Shown piece by piece: positions 13,584 to 13,907 of a stretch of 13,907 bases of DNA. How positions within the stretch are numbered: position 1 is the first letter of the stretch; every line of letters starts with the position of its first letter. The notes beneath the pieces are model-generated. The model made no database searches. It saw only the letters and a program-made list of their open reading frames with translations, and was not told where the DNA came from. The DNA lies in assembly GCA_050743125.1 (NCBI GenBank), contig JBOGEB010000110.1, forward strand, positions 1 through 13,907. The letters are read 5' to 3'. The stretch comes from JBOGEB01 sp050743125. GTDB taxonomy: Bacteria; Actinomycetota; Nitriliruptoria; Euzebyales; Egibacteraceae. Made by a program: the position numbers and the translations under genes.

Positions 13584-13907
13584 GGACTGGGTCGACGTTG
13601 AGAGCCAGCCAGCGCTCGTCGGCTACGCGGTGCGGCAACCGCCGGAGCGTGCCGGCGACCTCGGCGGCCCACCAGGCGAGGCCGGCGAGGTCGAGCGCCT
13701 CGGGGGACGGCCTCAGCCCCAGCGCGTGCCAGTAGGCAGGGCAGGCCGCCTCCTGCGTCCTTCGCCACGGACGGTCGCGCCAAGCGGCTCCGAGCGCGAG
13801 ACGCCGCCGGATGCGGTACTCGGTGCCGAGGAGCTGGACGAGGTCGGCGCCCGGCACCCCCCGCGGGTGCCAGGCGTCCCAGTCGACGACGCCCGTGAGC
13901 GCGCCGC
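13564..13907 (-). CDS. Aminoglycoside-phosphotransferase-fold protein, C-terminal part (partial)
   Basis: The minus-strand frame is open from the window end to a TAA at 13564-13566. Near the edge it reads LTGVVDWDAWHPRGVPGADLV, the metal-binding D-x-D segment and following helix of the APH/choline-kinase fold (G-x-I-D-W-x-x). The rest, with YWHALGLRPSPEALDLAGLAWW and TLRRLPHRVADERWLA, is helical as expected for the C-lobe. The ATP-binding half lies outside the window, so the substrate cannot be inferred; many such proteins are not antibiotic kinases. The open frame from GTG 13857 is only an internal codon. Its last 20 bp overlap the extended nadA end. Confidence 0.75.
   Translation of the reverse strand, partial: GALTGVVDWDAWHPRGVPGADLVQLLGTEYRIRRRLALGAAWRDRPWRRTQEAACPAYWHALGLRPSPEALDLAGLAWWAAEVAGTLRRLPHRVADERWLALNVDPVLMDRSP

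Noticed and set aside
1..13907. CRISPR arrays, tRNA, rRNA, integrase or transposase genes
   Set aside because: No regularly spaced repeats, cloverleaf-like segment or recombinase motif was seen by eye; a covariance-model scan could still find a small RNA.

Overview
The window is very GC-rich, uses GTG starts freely and carries actinobacterial-style gene families: a two-subunit KorAB, an EspI-like MinD ATPase, XRE/TPR regulators and VapBC. It most likely comes from an actinomycetote chromosome, perhaps a deep-branching lineage. This is inferred from gene content and composition; no rRNA or tRNA gene was seen that could settle it.

Left part (1-3800), accessory in character. After the tail of an unidentified gene comes a regulator that joins an RNA polymerase alpha-CTD-like domain to a sigma-70 region-4-like helix-turn-helix. 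A short XRE protein follows, then about 570 bp that read as a decayed TPR-type regulator, then a minus-strand EspI-like MinD/ParA ATPase without any ESX secretion genes around it. A perfect 13-bp inverted repeat lies in the gap before the next operon.

Middle (3809-7890), core metabolism. korA-korB (2-oxoacid:ferredoxin oxidoreductase, minus strand, ATGA overlap) is divergent from a NifS/IscS-type cysteine desulfurase.

7900-9702, a toxin-antitoxin scrap yard. A Phd-like antitoxin is followed by the first third of a RelE-type toxin. That toxin fragment runs into the last 40 codons of an ABC transporter ATPase. Next comes an intact vapBC pair, and then the frameshifted last part of a RelE-type toxin. 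The two RelE pieces cover complementary ends of one ordinary-length toxin, so the simplest reading is one phd-relE locus opened by insertion of a segment carrying vapBC.

Right part (9714-13907). Sulfur and Fe-S genes resume: tusA, and convergent to it an IscA/ErpA-type carrier. Then come a glycerate kinase, a small coiled-coil membrane protein, and nadA (quinolinate synthase, itself a 4Fe-4S enzyme) behind a striking AT-rich 39-bp palindrome that is a probable operator. Two copies of a ~130-bp repeat with a 10-bp terminal inverted repeat occur here. One lies upstream of the iscA-like gene; the other has run into the 3' end of nadA and supplies about 50 extra C-terminal codons. The window ends inside an aminoglycoside-phosphotransferase-fold protein.

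Together the cysteine desulfurase (sulfur donor), TusA (sulfur relay), IscA (Fe-S carrier) and two Fe-S clients (KorAB, NadA) look like a loose sulfur/Fe-S neighbourhood disrupted by TA debris and a small repeat.
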